A stretch of 64,000 nucleotides of DNA from Virgibacillus oceani (GTDB taxonomy: Bacteria > Bacillota > Bacilli > Bacillales > Amphibacillaceae), in the NCBI RefSeq assembly GCF_014638995.1, contig NZ_BMFR01000001.1:310001-374000 (forward strand). The letters run 5' to 3'. Positions 29,397 through 38,514 of the stretch are shown piece by piece. Made by a program: the position numbers and the translations under genes. Under the pieces are notes generated by a model. It saw only the letters and a list, made by a program, of their open reading frames with translations. It did no database searches and was not told the origin of the DNA. How positions within the stretch are numbered: position 1 is the first letter of the stretch; every line of letters starts with the position of its first letter.

Positions 29397-30386
29397 ATGG
29401 AATTAGAACAACTAATGCCGATTATTATAATCGGGGTTATTATTATCGCTGTAGCAATTTTATTTACGTTTATACCGGTAATGCTATGGATTAGTGCATT
29501 AGCGGCAGGTGTTAAAGTTGGAATATTTACTTTGGTCGGAATGCGATTACGCCGTGTTGTTCCATCAAGAGTAATCAATCCTTTAATTAAAGCACACAAG
29601 GCAGGATTGAATTTAAGCACCAACCAGCTGGAAAGCCATTACTTGGCAGGTGGTAATGTAGACAGGGTTGTTAATGCATTAATTGCTGCACACCGTGCTA
29701 ATATTGAGTTGAGTTTTGAACGAGGTGCTGCAATCGATTTAGCTGGCCGTGATGTACTGGAAGCTGTACAGATGAGTGTAAATCCGAAAGTAATTGAAAC
29801 ACCATTTATTTCAGGTATTGCCATTGATGGTATTGAAGTTAAAGCCAAAGCACGTATTACAGTCCGTGCAAATATTGACAGACTTGTTGGTGGTGCTGGT
29901 GAGGATACTGTTATTGCACGTGTTGGTGAAGGAATTGTTAGTACAATCGGTAGCTCTGATACACATGCAAAAGTATTAGAGAACCCTGACTCTATTTCCC
30001 ATAATGTATTAAGCAGGGGACTTGATGCAGGTACTGCCTTTGAAATTTTGTCCATTGATATTGCTGATATTGATATAGGCAAAAACATTGGTGCAATCCT
30101 TCAAACTGATCAAGCAGAAGCGGATAAAAATATTGCCCAAGCGAAAGCAGAAGAAAGACGTGCAATGGCTGTCGCACAGGAACAAGAAATGCTGGCACGG
30201 GTTCAAGAAATGCGTGCACACGTTGTTGAAGCGGAGGCAGAGGTACCAAAAGCACTTGCTGAAGCTTTACGATCTGGTAATTTAGGTGTTATGGATTATA
30301 TGAACTATAAAAACATTGATGCTGATACAGATATGCGTGACACAATTGGAAAGCTATCTAAAGATGACACAGAAGAAAACGAGTAA
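29397..30386 (+). CDS. floA: Flotillin-like protein FloA
   Basis: 329-aa bacterial flotillin that organises fluid membrane microdomains. N-terminal membrane segment (about residues 8-42), the SPFH-like region (AARDV-type [25 protein letters not shown], then [22 protein letters not shown]), and a C-terminal Glu/Ala-rich coiled coil ([38 protein letters not shown]). AGGAGGAG precedes the ATG. Expected to be coexpressed with the preceding nfeD gene. Confidence 0.97.
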   Translation: MELEQLMPIIIIGVIIIAVAILFTFIPVMLWISALAAGVKVGIFTLVGMRLRRVVPSRVINPLIKAHKAGLNLSTNQLESHYLAGGNVDRVVNALIAAHRANIELSFERGAAIDLAGRDVLEAVQMSVNPKVIETPFISGIAIDGIEVKAKARITVRANIDRLVGGAGEDTVIARVGEGIVSTIGSSDTHAKVLENPDSISHNVLSRGLDAGTAFEILSIDIADIDIGKNIGAILQTDQAEADKNIAQAKAEERRAMAVAQEQEMLARVQEMRAHVVEAEAEVPKALAEALRSGNLGVMDYMNYKNIDADTDMRDTIGKLSKDDTEENE

Positions 30387-30418
30387 TATGTCTGACTTCT
30401 ATGTAGAGGAGGGCTATG

Positions 30419-30916
30419 ATGGAAGGAATATTTGATGCTATTTTCGGAAATTTTCTTGTAGTTTTGGCCATTATTGGCGGAATTGTTGGTTTCTTAAAAG
30501 ACAAATCAAAGAATGACTCTGATAGGGATCATAACAAACCAAATCGGGTTCCGAAACCAACTGCAACCCCCTCTGGAGGGAATTACCAGTCCCAACATCA
30601 GTCACCGCCAGTTCAAACATATATGAACACACAAACAATGGAAGAACAACAAGAGGAACAAATGCAGCAGCTGGCAGAGCGCATGAATGCAGACCGAGTA
30701 CAAAGGGCGGATAATCGTCAACATGATGCTATCATTGGCAGTACGCTTAAAAAGCGAAGCAGTTTCGATGCTCACAATAAAATGAAGATGAAAAAACAGG
30801 TTAAACGAAATCTAACAGGAAAAGGATTGACTGATGGTATTATAATGGCAGAAGTTTTGGGGCCTCCTAGAGCGGTTAAGCCATATAAAAGTGTGATAGA
30901 AAGTCGCAGAAGTTAG
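30419..30916 (+). CDS. Uncharacterised membrane-anchored protein in the yqfB position
   Basis: 165 aa. One N-terminal hydrophobic segment (about 5-24, FDAIFGNFLVVLAIIGGIVG), then a charged, proline- and glutamine-rich low-complexity stretch (about 28-100, with EEQQEEQMQQL), and a basic C-terminal part (KKRSSFDAHNKMKMKKQVKRNL). The last segment looks conserved-type, but I do not recognise the family. B. subtilis has the shorter yqfB between floA and yqfC; I cannot establish homology. ATG 30419 is favoured over 30416 by AGGAGG spacing (6 bp). The protein may be a FloA/NfeD partner by context only. Confidence 0.75.
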   Translation: MEGIFDAIFGNFLVVLAIIGGIVGFLKDKSKNDSDRDHNKPNRVPKPTATPSGGNYQSQHQSPPVQTYMNTQTMEEQQEEQMQQLAERMNADRVQRADNRQHDAIIGSTLKKRSSFDAHNKMKMKKQVKRNLTGKGLTDGIIMAEVLGPPRAVKPYKSVIESRRS

Positions 30917-30922
30917 AATTAT

Positions 30923-30981
30923 AAAGGGTTCAAAGGATTAGAATGCATGTAGTGCATTTTATCCTTTGAACCCTTTTTTTG
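30923..30981 (+). terminator. Unusually long terminator hairpin
   Basis: Arms 30923-30947 and 30953-30976 pair almost end to end: outer stem AAAGGGTTCAAAGGAT with ATCCTTTGAACCCTTT and inner AATGCA with TGCATT around a TGTAG loop, followed by seven or more Ts. It ends the yqeZ-floA operon. Confidence 0.95.
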
Positions 30982-31036
30982 TTCTTATCTATTGACACTT
31001 GTCATAAACATGAATGTGAGAGGGGGCTCTGTATAC

Positions 31037-31318
31037 GTGAAAAGTTTGCATCAACGAATAGGTCCGTGGTTAACGAAATACTTGGCACTTCCTTCCGATG
31101 TAATACTAGAACTGCCTCGGATAACAATGATCGGGCAAATACATGTTTATATCGAGAATCATCAAGGACTTGTTACTTACTCTGAAACGGAGCTTAAACT
31201 AAAAACGAAAAAAGGATTTATCCAAATTCTTGGATCATCGTTTGTACTGAAAACAATGTTGCCTGAAGAAATTTTACTGGAAGGTACGATTACTGAGGTT
31301 AAATTTTTACCAGGATAA
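31037..31318 (+). CDS. yqfC: Sporulation protein YqfC
   Basis: 93-aa YabP/YqfC-family protein. It has the core LPSDVILELPRITMIGQIHVYIENHQGL and the C-terminal VLKTMLPEEILLEGTITEV. In B. subtilis yqfC and yqfD are SigE-dependent and needed for efficient sporulation. GTG 31037 follows GAGAGGGGG; in-frame ATGs at 31010 and 30992 are before that site. A GTCATAAACAT sequence near 31000 vaguely resembles a SigE -10, which I do not call. Confidence 0.9.
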   Translation: MKSLHQRIGPWLTKYLALPSDVILELPRITMIGQIHVYIENHQGLVTYSETELKLKTKKGFIQILGSSFVLKTMLPEEILLEGTITEVKFLPG

Positions 31319-31355
31319 TTCTCTATTTGCTGGAGATTTTTTAAAGGAGGAGGAC

Positions 31356-32570
31356 ATGAAGAAGATACAAGGATCATATATAACTGGTAATGTAACAATA
31401 TTAGTAAAAGGAAATATGCCAGAGCTGTTTTTTCAAAAATGTGTAAAAAGAGGAATTCCTGTTTGGGAAATTAAAAAGCAAGGAAAAATGGAATGCAGCG
31501 GAAAAATCAGGCTCCATGATATAAAAGATATTAAACGGATCAGAAGAGAAACGAATTACAAAATAACATTTATCGAGAAGTCAGGAACTCCATTTTTATT
31601 TAAACGATTGACCCGGAGGAAAGAAATAGTTTTAGGACTTTTAATCAGCATAATATTAATTATCTTTCTATCTAATATAATCTGGGAAGTAAAAATTACG
31701 AATGTTTCAAAGGATATTGAAAAGAAAATTGTAAAACAACTTAATAATTACGGAGTCCATCCTGGTGCGTGGAGTTTATCACTAGAACCAACAAGTGTTA
31801 TACAACAAAAGCTGGTGAAAGATATTCCGGAATTACTGTGGGTTGGTGTAGATAAAAAAGGGACAACCTATTTTCTTGAAGGCGTTGAGAAATCAATTGT
31901 AAAGGAAAAGGAAGTACATGGACCAAGGAATCTTGTAGCAACCAAAAAAGGTGTTATAAAAAATATGTATGTTTCAAAAGGCCTTTCGAAGGTTAAGGTA
32001 AATGATTATGTGGAGCCTGGTGACATTCTCGTTTCAGGTAAAATTGATTCGATTGGTGATTCAGATAAAAAGAAAAAAGAAGGGAAATCAAAATTTGTTG
32101 CTTCAGAAGGTGAAGTAATTGCGGAAACATGGTATAAAACAAAAGTAACGGTGCCGTTAGAAGCAAATTTTGAATTGCTCACTGGTGAAAAGGAAAAGAA
32201 ATATTCTTTAAAATTTGGCGACTTTAAAATACCAATCTGGGGTTTTGGTAAGTCAGAATTTAAAAACATTCATAAGGAACTTAACGAAAATCCAATTCAT
32301 TTTTTTAAATGGACATTACCGATTCATTTTGTTGAAACCACATTAAGTGAAAAGACGTATAATAAGGTGAAACGAACGAAGGAAGAAGCAATCAAAATAG
32401 GAATAAAACAAGCAAAAAGTGAGTTATTGCTCAGACTTCAATCCGATGCAAAAATAATCTCGGAAAAAATTTTGCAAGAAACAACCGAGAATGGTAAAGT
32501 TAAATTAATCTTATATATAACAGTAGAAGAAGATATAACAAAAGCAGAACCTATAAATCAAGGAGATTGA
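31356..32570 (+). CDS. yqfD: Sporulation protein YqfD
   Basis: 404-aa stage IV-type sporulation membrane protein. N-terminal cytoplasmic part with GNMPELFFQKCVKRGIPVWEIK, one transmembrane segment (about residues 88-107), then a large external domain with PELLWVGVDKKGTTYFLEGVEK and the NDYVEPGDILVSGKI motif. Ribosome site AAAGGAGGAGG. It overlaps or abuts phoH (2 bp apart), so phoH is probably also read during sporulation. Confidence 0.93.
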   Translation: MKKIQGSYITGNVTILVKGNMPELFFQKCVKRGIPVWEIKKQGKMECSGKIRLHDIKDIKRIRRETNYKITFIEKSGTPFLFKRLTRRKEIVLGLLISIILIIFLSNIIWEVKITNVSKDIEKKIVKQLNNYGVHPGAWSLSLEPTSVIQQKLVKDIPELLWVGVDKKGTTYFLEGVEKSIVKEKEVHGPRNLVATKKGVIKNMYVSKGLSKVKVNDYVEPGDILVSGKIDSIGDSDKKKKEGKSKFVASEGEVIAETWYKTKVTVPLEANFELLTGEKEKKYSLKFGDFKIPIWGFGKSEFKNIHKELNENPIHFFKWTLPIHFVETTLSEKTYNKVKRTKEEAIKIGIKQAKSELLLRLQSDAKIISEKILQETTENGKVKLILYITVEEDITKAEPINQGD

Positions 32571-32572
32571 TT

Positions 32573-33532
32573 ATGTCGGAGAACTTAAGTACAATTGATT
32601 TACAAATTACTAATCCAAATGAAGCGTTATCATTATTTGGTACTAATGATAAATATCTGAAGCAGCTTGAAGAACAATTAAATGTTTCAATTGTAACTAG
32701 AGGGGAACAAGTCAGTGTTTCTGGAACAAAAGATGATATCAAATTAGTCCAGGATATATTATTAACATTATTAGCTATTATACGAAAAGGATTAACGATA
32801 TCGGAGCGCGATGTTGTATATGCAGTTGAATTAGCTAAGAATGGCAATATTAATCAATTGGAAACGCTATTTGAAGATGAAATTACTAAAAACGTTAAGG
32901 GAAAGTCAATTCGAGTAAAAACATTAGGACAAAAAAGCTATATAGCGGCAATTAAAATGAACGACTTAGTGTTTGGTATTGGCCCAGCAGGTACGGGGAA
33001 AACTTACCTGGCAGTGGTTATGGCAGTTCATGCGCTGAAGAACGGTTTAGTAAAACGAATTATTCTTACTCGCCCAGCAGTTGAGGCGGGTGAAAGCTTA
33101 GGTTTTTTACCGGGAGATTTAAAGGAAAAAGTTGATCCATACTTACGTCCATTATATGATGCCCTGCATGATGTTTTAGGTGCCGAACATACTGCGCGTC
33201 TTATTGAGAGGGAAACGATTGAAATTGCGCCGCTTGCCTATATGCGCGGAAGAACGCTAGACGATGCATTCGTCATTTTAGATGAGGCACAAAATACTAC
33301 CCCGGAACAAATGAAAATGTTTTTAACGCGACTAGGGTTTGGATCTAAAATGGTCATTACCGGGGATATCACTCAGGTCGATTTGCCTAAAGGTGTAAAG
33401 TCCGGATTACATGTGGCAAGTCAGCTTTTATCCGACGTAAAAGGTATTTCTTTTATTCATTTAAATCAAACAGACGTTGTTAGACACCCTTTAGTTCAGC
33501 GAATTATCGACGCATATGAACAAACAAATTAG
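32573..33532 (+). CDS. phoH: PhoH-like ATPase
   Basis: 319-aa PhoH-family P-loop ATPase, cytoplasmic; relatives are linked to RNA metabolism together with YbeY. N-terminal KH-like region (about 1-80), then Walker A GPAGTGKTYLAV (about residue 140) and Walker B VILDEAQNTTPEQM, with the SGLHVAS and TDVVRHPLVQRI helices. ATG 32573 follows AAGGAGA; TTG 32567 is an alternative. ybeY lies two genes downstream, as in many Firmicutes. Confidence 0.95.
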   Translation: MSENLSTIDLQITNPNEALSLFGTNDKYLKQLEEQLNVSIVTRGEQVSVSGTKDDIKLVQDILLTLLAIIRKGLTISERDVVYAVELAKNGNINQLETLFEDEITKNVKGKSIRVKTLGQKSYIAAIKMNDLVFGIGPAGTGKTYLAVVMAVHALKNGLVKRIILTRPAVEAGESLGFLPGDLKEKVDPYLRPLYDALHDVLGAEHTARLIERETIEIAPLAYMRGRTLDDAFVILDEAQNTTPEQMKMFLTRLGFGSKMVITGDITQVDLPKGVKSGLHVASQLLSDVKGISFIHLNQTDVVRHPLVQRIIDAYEQTN

Positions 33533-33546
33533 ATTATCCATTTTGT

Positions 33547-33576
33547 AAGACCCTTTTGCAATTGGGGTCTTATTTC
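33547..33576 (+). terminator. Probable terminator after phoH
   Basis: TAAGACCC (33547-33554) pairs with GGGTCTTA (33565-33572), followed by a short T/A run. The pgpH ribosome site is 20 bp downstream. Confidence 0.7.
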
Positions 33577-33608
33577 TATATTTATGTTTCTGAAAGCGGG
33601 GGGAAGAC

Positions 33609-35750
33609 ATGAAGAAAAAGTTTAGCGATTTTATCGATTTACTATTAAATATGAAATCAATGTGGGTGACTATATTTATACCTGTCGTCGCATTAGGGGT
33701 CTTTTTCTTCATGCTGACATTGAATAATGTTTCTACAGAGACATATGATATTGAACGCTTTAATTATGCTAAAGAGACAATTCGTTCGCCTATAACAATA
33801 GAAAATGAACAAGAAACGAAGCGCAAAACACGAGAAACTGTTCAGTCTATAGAAGATAGATATGATATATCACAGGAAATTACAGATGAACAAATCGGCT
33901 ACACGAGCGAAATATTTGATGCTATTGGAAAGCTGGAAGAAAGTGACGGAAATTCCGAACAGGATTCAGAAGGTAAAGAGGCTGTGTTATTAACTACACA
34001 GGAAAAGGTTCAACGTCTTCAGAATATACTTTCTCCTGAAATAACAGAAAAGATAAATGACTCTTTATTAATTAACCTGCTTGAGGCAACTCCAAAAGAG
34101 CGCCAGGAGGGTAAAGAATTATTCATCACTTCATTATCAGAGGTGTTGAATAATGGTGTCCGAACTGAAAATGTTCAAAGTGCTACGGCTGAACTAAAAC
34201 AAAAAGTGAAATATTCAAACGTAGGTAATGATGTCAGACAAGCTTTAATACCCTTGAGTGAATTTGCAGTTGTGGAAAATTCATTTTTTGATGTTGAGAA
34301 AACGATGGACGCAAGAAAAGAGGCAGCTAGCAGTGTTGAGCCTGTTATAATTAGGGCTGGAGAAATCATTGTCAGGGAAGGGCAGACTATTACGAACGAA
34401 ATTTATGAGGAGTTGAAGCTGGTAGGTTTATTAAATAAGGAACGAAATGTGTATCCTCTTATAGGCTTAGCCTTATTGATCGTATTAGTCATGGGTGTCA
34501 TTTTTTATGAAATGTATGCAATTGATAAGAGAAAGCAGTTGGATAAAGGGACTGTAGCATCCATTTTATTAATAAGCTTTATTGTTATAACGTTAATGAA
34601 AGTAGTAAGTCTATTTACAACTCAGATCAATCAATTATTCTTTATTGTACCTGCAGCAACAGGAGCGCTCTTGTTAAAACAGTTAATAAACGAACGAATA
34701 GCCATCGTTCTAGCTATTTTGTACGCTATATTAGGTAGTATTATTTTCAATGGAGAAATTCCGGGTTCATTAAATATTGAAGCGGGTATTTATTTCTTTT
34801 TCTCGCAAATTGGCGGCATTATCTTCTTAATGAATGTTAAAGATAGATTAGCAATTGTAAAAGCTGGACTAGGGATGGCTGCTGTAAATATTATTACTGT
34901 ATTCTTATTCTTATTTCTTTCATTTGAAAAATATTCATTAAGTGATCTAATTTATCAGTCGGGTTTTGGATTTGCTTCTGCTATCTTATCTGCCGTTTTG
35001 ACTATTGGTTTATTACCTTTCTTTGAAACAGGATTGGGGATTTTATCAGATATAAAGCTCTTGTCATTATCGAGTGCAAACCAGCCGTTACTACGCAAGA
35101 TTTTAACGGAGGCACCTGGAACATACCATCATTCTATAATGGTTGCCAATTTAAGTGAAACAGCATGTGAAGCCATTGGAGCTAACGGATTATTGGCCAG
35201 GGTAGGGGCATATTACCATGATATTGGAAAAACCGTAAGGCCACATTATTTTATTGAAAATCAGTTGTCAATTAAAAATCCGCATGATGTAATTGAGCCA
35301 AGGCAGAGCGCGGAAATAATTATTAACCATCCCTATGATGGGGCAAATATGTTAAAAAAACACAGATTACCGAAAGAAATAATTGATATTGCATTGCAGC
35401 ATCACGGTACGACACTATTAAAATTCTTCTATTATAAAGAAAAGGAAACGAATAAGCATGTAAAAGAGAGTGACTTTCGTTATCCCGGTCCTAAACCGCA
35501 AACGAAAGAAGCAGCGATTGTGTGTATTTGTGATTCAGTTGAAGCGGCGGTTCGATCATTAAAGGAACCAACAGAGCAAAAAATAGAGGAAATAGTCTCC
35601 TCGATTATCAATGATCGTTTAATGGATGGACAATTAAATGAGAGTCCGCTAACAATGAAAGAATTGCATAAAATCCATAAATCTATTTGTGAAACGTTAA
35701 AAGGGATTTTTCATTCAAGAATTCAATATCCAATGAAGGAGGCAAAATAA
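33609..35750 (+). CDS. pgpH: Cyclic di-AMP phosphodiesterase PgpH (7TM-HD)
   Basis: 713-aa membrane phosphodiesterase of the 7TMR-HDED family that hydrolyses c-di-AMP. N-terminal membrane anchor (about 16-36), an extracellular 7TMR-HDED domain (about 40-285), seven membrane helices (about 285-470), then a cytosolic HD domain with GTYHHSIMVANLSE, GAYYHDIGKT and LQHHGTT. B. subtilis YqfF and Listeria PgpH have this layout. AGCGGGGGG is the ribosome site. Relevant to osmotic and potassium control in a salt-tolerant host (inference). Confidence 0.94.
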   Translation: MKKKFSDFIDLLLNMKSMWVTIFIPVVALGVFFFMLTLNNVSTETYDIERFNYAKETIRSPITIENEQETKRKTRETVQSIEDRYDISQEITDEQIGYTSEIFDAIGKLEESDGNSEQDSEGKEAVLLTTQEKVQRLQNILSPEITEKINDSLLINLLEATPKERQEGKELFITSLSEVLNNGVRTENVQSATAELKQKVKYSNVGNDVRQALIPLSEFAVVENSFFDVEKTMDARKEAASSVEPVIIRAGEIIVREGQTITNEIYEELKLVGLLNKERNVYPLIGLALLIVLVMGVIFYEMYAIDKRKQLDKGTVASILLISFIVITLMKVVSLFTTQINQLFFIVPAATGALLLKQLINERIAIVLAILYAILGSIIFNGEIPGSLNIEAGIYFFFSQIGGIIFLMNVKDRLAIVKAGLGMAAVNIITVFLFLFLSFEKYSLSDLIYQSGFGFASAILSAVLTIGLLPFFETGLGILSDIKLLSLSSANQPLLRKILTEAPGTYHHSIMVANLSETACEAIGANGLLARVGAYYHDIGKTVRPHYFIENQLSIKNPHDVIEPRQSAEIIINHPYDGANMLKKHRLPKEIIDIALQHHGTTLLKFFYYKEKETNKHVKESDFRYPGPKPQTKEAAIVCICDSVEAAVRSLKEPTEQKIEEIVSSIINDRLMDGQLNESPLTMKELHKIHKSICETLKGIFHSRIQYPMKEAK

Positions 35751-35751
35751 C

Positions 35752-36216
35752 ATGCATATTGATTTTCATGATCAAACCAACACGGTTCCTGAAGATTTTG
35801 TTGATATGCTGCAGCGGTTATTAGTATTTGCTGCGAAAAAAGAAGGGATATCAAATGAGGCGGAAGTGTCGGTAAGTTTTGTTGACAATAACGAAATTCA
35901 TGAATTAAACCGAAATTATCGCCAGCAGGATAAGCCAACAGATGTAATATCCTTTGCAATGCAAGAAATGGTTGAAGGGGAGTTGAACGTTGTAGGAGAT
36001 GATATGCCTCTAACATTGGGTGATATCGTCATTTCGGTTGACCGGGCTAAAGAACAAGCCGAGGACTATAACCATTCATTTGAACGGGAATTAGGGTTTC
36101 TAACTGTTCATGGTTTTCTTCATTTATTAGGGTATGACCATATGAATGAAGAAGATGAAGCGCAAATGTTTCAAAAACAAGAGGAAATTTTAGATGAATT
36201 CGGGCTCGCACGATAA
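35752..36216 (+). CDS. ybeY: Endoribonuclease YbeY
   Basis: 154-aa metal-dependent RNase for 16S rRNA maturation and quality control. The zinc-binding motif H120-x3-H124-x5-H130 is in HGFLHLLGYDH. NRNYRQQDKPTDVISFAM precedes it. AAGGAGGC lies before the ATG, which is 1 bp after the pgpH stop. The last 23 bp overlap dgkA. Confidence 0.97.
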   Translation: MHIDFHDQTNTVPEDFVDMLQRLLVFAAKKEGISNEAEVSVSFVDNNEIHELNRNYRQQDKPTDVISFAMQEMVEGELNVVGDDMPLTLGDIVISVDRAKEQAEDYNHSFERELGFLTVHGFLHLLGYDHMNEEDEAQMFQKQEEILDEFGLAR

Positions 36217-36589
36217 GTCGAAAAAGCGGTCAATTGGGTTTATCTATGCGTGGAATGGTCTGGCGAATATGATTAAATCGGAACGCAATTTCCAAATCCA
36301 TATCTTTTCAGCAGTAATTGTGATTGTGATTGGATTTATAGTCCGTTTATCTACTTTGGAATGGTCCATTGTTTTATTGGTTATAGGCTTCGTATTAGTT
36401 ACAGAAATGGTAAATACTGCAATAGAAAAAATAATTGACTATCTTAAACCCGATATTCATCCCGATGCCAAAATGATTAAGGATGTTGCAGCTGGAGCTG
36501 TCCTAGTGTCTGCAATAATAGCTGCAATTGTTGGATTTCTTATTTTTCTGCCTAAATTAATCTCCATTATGAGGCTATTTTCCTTATAG
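36194..36589 (+). CDS. dgkA: Undecaprenol/diacylglycerol kinase family protein DgkA
   Basis: 131-aa integral membrane kinase with three transmembrane helices (about 37-52, 57-74 and 103-122). The DgkA signature is clear: RSIGFIYAWNGLANMIKSERNFQIH, then VTEMVNTAIEKIIDYL with the catalytic glutamate/asparagine, and HPDAKMIKDVAAGAVL. In Gram-positives it phosphorylates undecaprenol. It overlaps ybeY; AGAGGAAA inside ybeY serves as ribosome site. In B. subtilis cdd follows, but not here. Confidence 0.95.
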   Translation: MNSGSHDKSKKRSIGFIYAWNGLANMIKSERNFQIHIFSAVIVIVIGFIVRLSTLEWSIVLLVIGFVLVTEMVNTAIEKIIDYLKPDIHPDAKMIKDVAAGAVLVSAIIAAIVGFLIFLPKLISIMRLFSL

Positions 36590-37331
36590 ATTAAAAATCA
36601 GATAGAAACGATAGATTAGCTGCCGTTGCTGAAATTCCCGGTATTCCTAAGTTCCGCGATGTGTCCGCTCGGAAGGGAAAAGTTCCTGCAGTGACCCGTA
36701 ATCTTTGCCATCTATGTTGTTCATTCTCTGGGGTTGGGCTTCATCTGTTTATTTTATTTATGAGGGAATAGATATACAGTATACAGGTATATTTTTTGTA
36801 TGCAGTCCGTATTCAAAGTGACCCATGAAGAATTGATGCTTCAGTTAAAAAAGTATCTGTGTGTCCCGTAGTGCAACAAGCAAAATCACTGCTGAAAATC
36901 TGCGTGCTGCGAGAGTGCAGCATTGAAGAAAATATTTGCATCAAGTGAATATCGGGCACGGGAACATCTATTAACTGCACTCGGAAAATCACTTAAGTTA
37001 CATTTTTACTGAAATTGACATGTCTCAGTAACAGGGCCGCCACCTAAAACCAAATACCCGTATTCTTCTTGTTCAGTAATGTCACTACAAACGTTAGTCC
37101 CCTTGCTTATGCCGCCTATTCTCAATCAATCGCCTACACGTATATACTATCTATGTCATATTTTGATAAAGTAAATAATCTTTTTAAAGCTTTTGTCGAT
37201 TGCATGAAAATAGATTGCATTTGTAGTATTATAAAATAAACATGAAGAAATATTCTCGGAGCACAAGAAAGTCTTTTGAATAAACGTAGCACAGGAATAG
37301 TATTTTCTTTTCGAGAACCGGAGGATACAGC
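36590..37331 (+). other. 742-bp apparent noncoding gap where cdd is expected
   Basis: No reading frame of believable length or with a ribosome site on either strand. I looked for cytidine deaminase hallmarks (Cys/His-Ala-Glu and Pro-Cys-x2-Cys) and did not find them. Parts (about 36630-36700 and 36880-37060) are less AT-rich than neighbouring spacers and hold small repeats: AAAATCACT twice (about 36883 and 36983) and a GCTGC-GAGAGT-GCAGC hairpin near 36910. The last 130 bp are AT-rich and probably carry the era promoter. Confidence 0.6.
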
Positions 37332-38234
37332 ATGGAACACAACTTTAAATCTGGCTTTATCGCAATTATCGGCAGACCAAACGTAGGAAAGTCAACATTT
37401 ATGAACAGAGTTATTGGTCAGAAGATAGCGATTATGAGTGATAAAGCTCAAACTACACGAAATAAGATTCAGGGTGTTTTAACACAGGATGATGCACAAA
37501 TGGTCTTCATTGATACACCTGGAATACACAAACCGAAGCACCGCTTAGGGGATTTTATGGTAAAAATAGCTGAAAATACACTAAATGAAGTTGATGCCAT
37601 ATTGTTTATGATTAATGCAAATGAAGGTTATGGGAAGGGCGATCAATATATATTGGATCGATTAGAAAAAGTGAAACGTCCTGTTTTTCTAATCATTAAT
37701 AAGATCGATTTAATCCACCCGGACGAGTTATTTTCATTAATTGAACAATACAAAGATAAACATGAATTTGAAGAAATAATCCCTATTTCAGCATTACAAG
37801 GAAATAATGTTGCACATTTGCTTGATGTCCTAAAAGAACACCTACCTGCAGGACCGCAATATTATCCAGATGATCAAGTTACTGATCATCCGGAACGATT
37901 TATTATTGGTGAATTAATTCGGGAAAAGGTATTGCAGCTGACAAGAGAGGAAATTCCTCATTCAATTGCAGTAGTTATCGAAAATATTGAAAAAAGAGAT
38001 TCAAATGCGATATTTATTCAGGCGACAATTGTGACTGAAAGAAAAACACAAAAAGGAATTTTAATTGGCAAACAAGGAAGTATGTTGAAAACAATTGGCA
38101 AAAATGCTCGCAGGGATATTGAGGCATTACTTGGAACGAAGGTGTATTTAGAGCTATGGATAAAGGTGCAAAAAGATTGGCGTAATAAACAAAATCAATT
38201 GCGTGAATATGGATTTCGAAATGATGAATATTAA
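37332..38234 (+). CDS. era: GTPase Era
   Basis: 300-aa Ras-like GTPase plus KH domain that binds the 3' end of 16S rRNA during 30S maturation. G1 [13 protein letters not shown]3 DTPG, G4 NKID, then ISALQGNNV; a C-terminal KH domain with [30 protein letters not shown]. The AACCGGAGG ribosome site precedes the ATG. Normally follows dgkA-cdd. Confidence 0.98.
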   Translation: MEHNFKSGFIAIIGRPNVGKSTFMNRVIGQKIAIMSDKAQTTRNKIQGVLTQDDAQMVFIDTPGIHKPKHRLGDFMVKIAENTLNEVDAILFMINANEGYGKGDQYILDRLEKVKRPVFLIINKIDLIHPDELFSLIEQYKDKHEFEEIIPISALQGNNVAHLLDVLKEHLPAGPQYYPDDQVTDHPERFIIGELIREKVLQLTREEIPHSIAVVIENIEKRDSNAIFIQATIVTERKTQKGILIGKQGSMLKTIGKNARRDIEALLGTKVYLELWIKVQKDWRNKQNQLREYGFRNDEY

Positions 38235-38329
38235 ACATGGTAAAATTTAAAACTCATTCTTTAATGAGCAGTGGTAATTCTATAAATGAGTGCTTTTTCA
38301 AATAATATTTAAGAAAGGTGGGGTTTCTT

Positions 38330-38476
38330 GTGATCGACTTTACTTGGAAATTATTTAGTCAGACGGGGAACATTGAAACCTATTTGTTATTGAAAGAGTT
38401 AGAAGTGAACCCAAATCATGCAGATCCAATTCAAGATGGAAAAAAAGAATTTACACAATTAGATTCGAAAATGTAG
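38330..38476 (+). CDS. yqzL: YqzL family small protein
   Basis: 48-aa protein starting (GTG) VIDFTWKLFSQTGNIETYLL and continuing LKELE, which matches the (M)LDFTWK.F..TG.I.TYLL.KELE pattern of B. subtilis YqzL, encoded between era and recO as here. Function unknown. AAGAAAGGTGGGG lies 6 bp before the GTG. It is 38 bp before recO. Confidence 0.85.
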   Translation: MIDFTWKLFSQTGNIETYLLLKELEVNPNHADPIQDGKKEFTQLDSKM

Positions 38477-38514
38477 CATATACAGTTATCAAATGACAAG
38501 AAAGGTGATGCTGT

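Noticed and set aside
29639..30088. 149-codon minus-strand frame inside floA
   Set aside because: Antisense to a strongly conserved flotillin; Ser/Ala/Thr-rich shadow composition.
30980..31036. SigE promoter before yqfC
   Set aside because: GTCATAAACAT only partly fits the SigE -10 and no clear -35 is at the right distance.
36590..37331. A cdd pseudogene
   Set aside because: No remnant of the deaminase zinc-binding or catalytic motifs in any frame, so I only report an unexplained gap.
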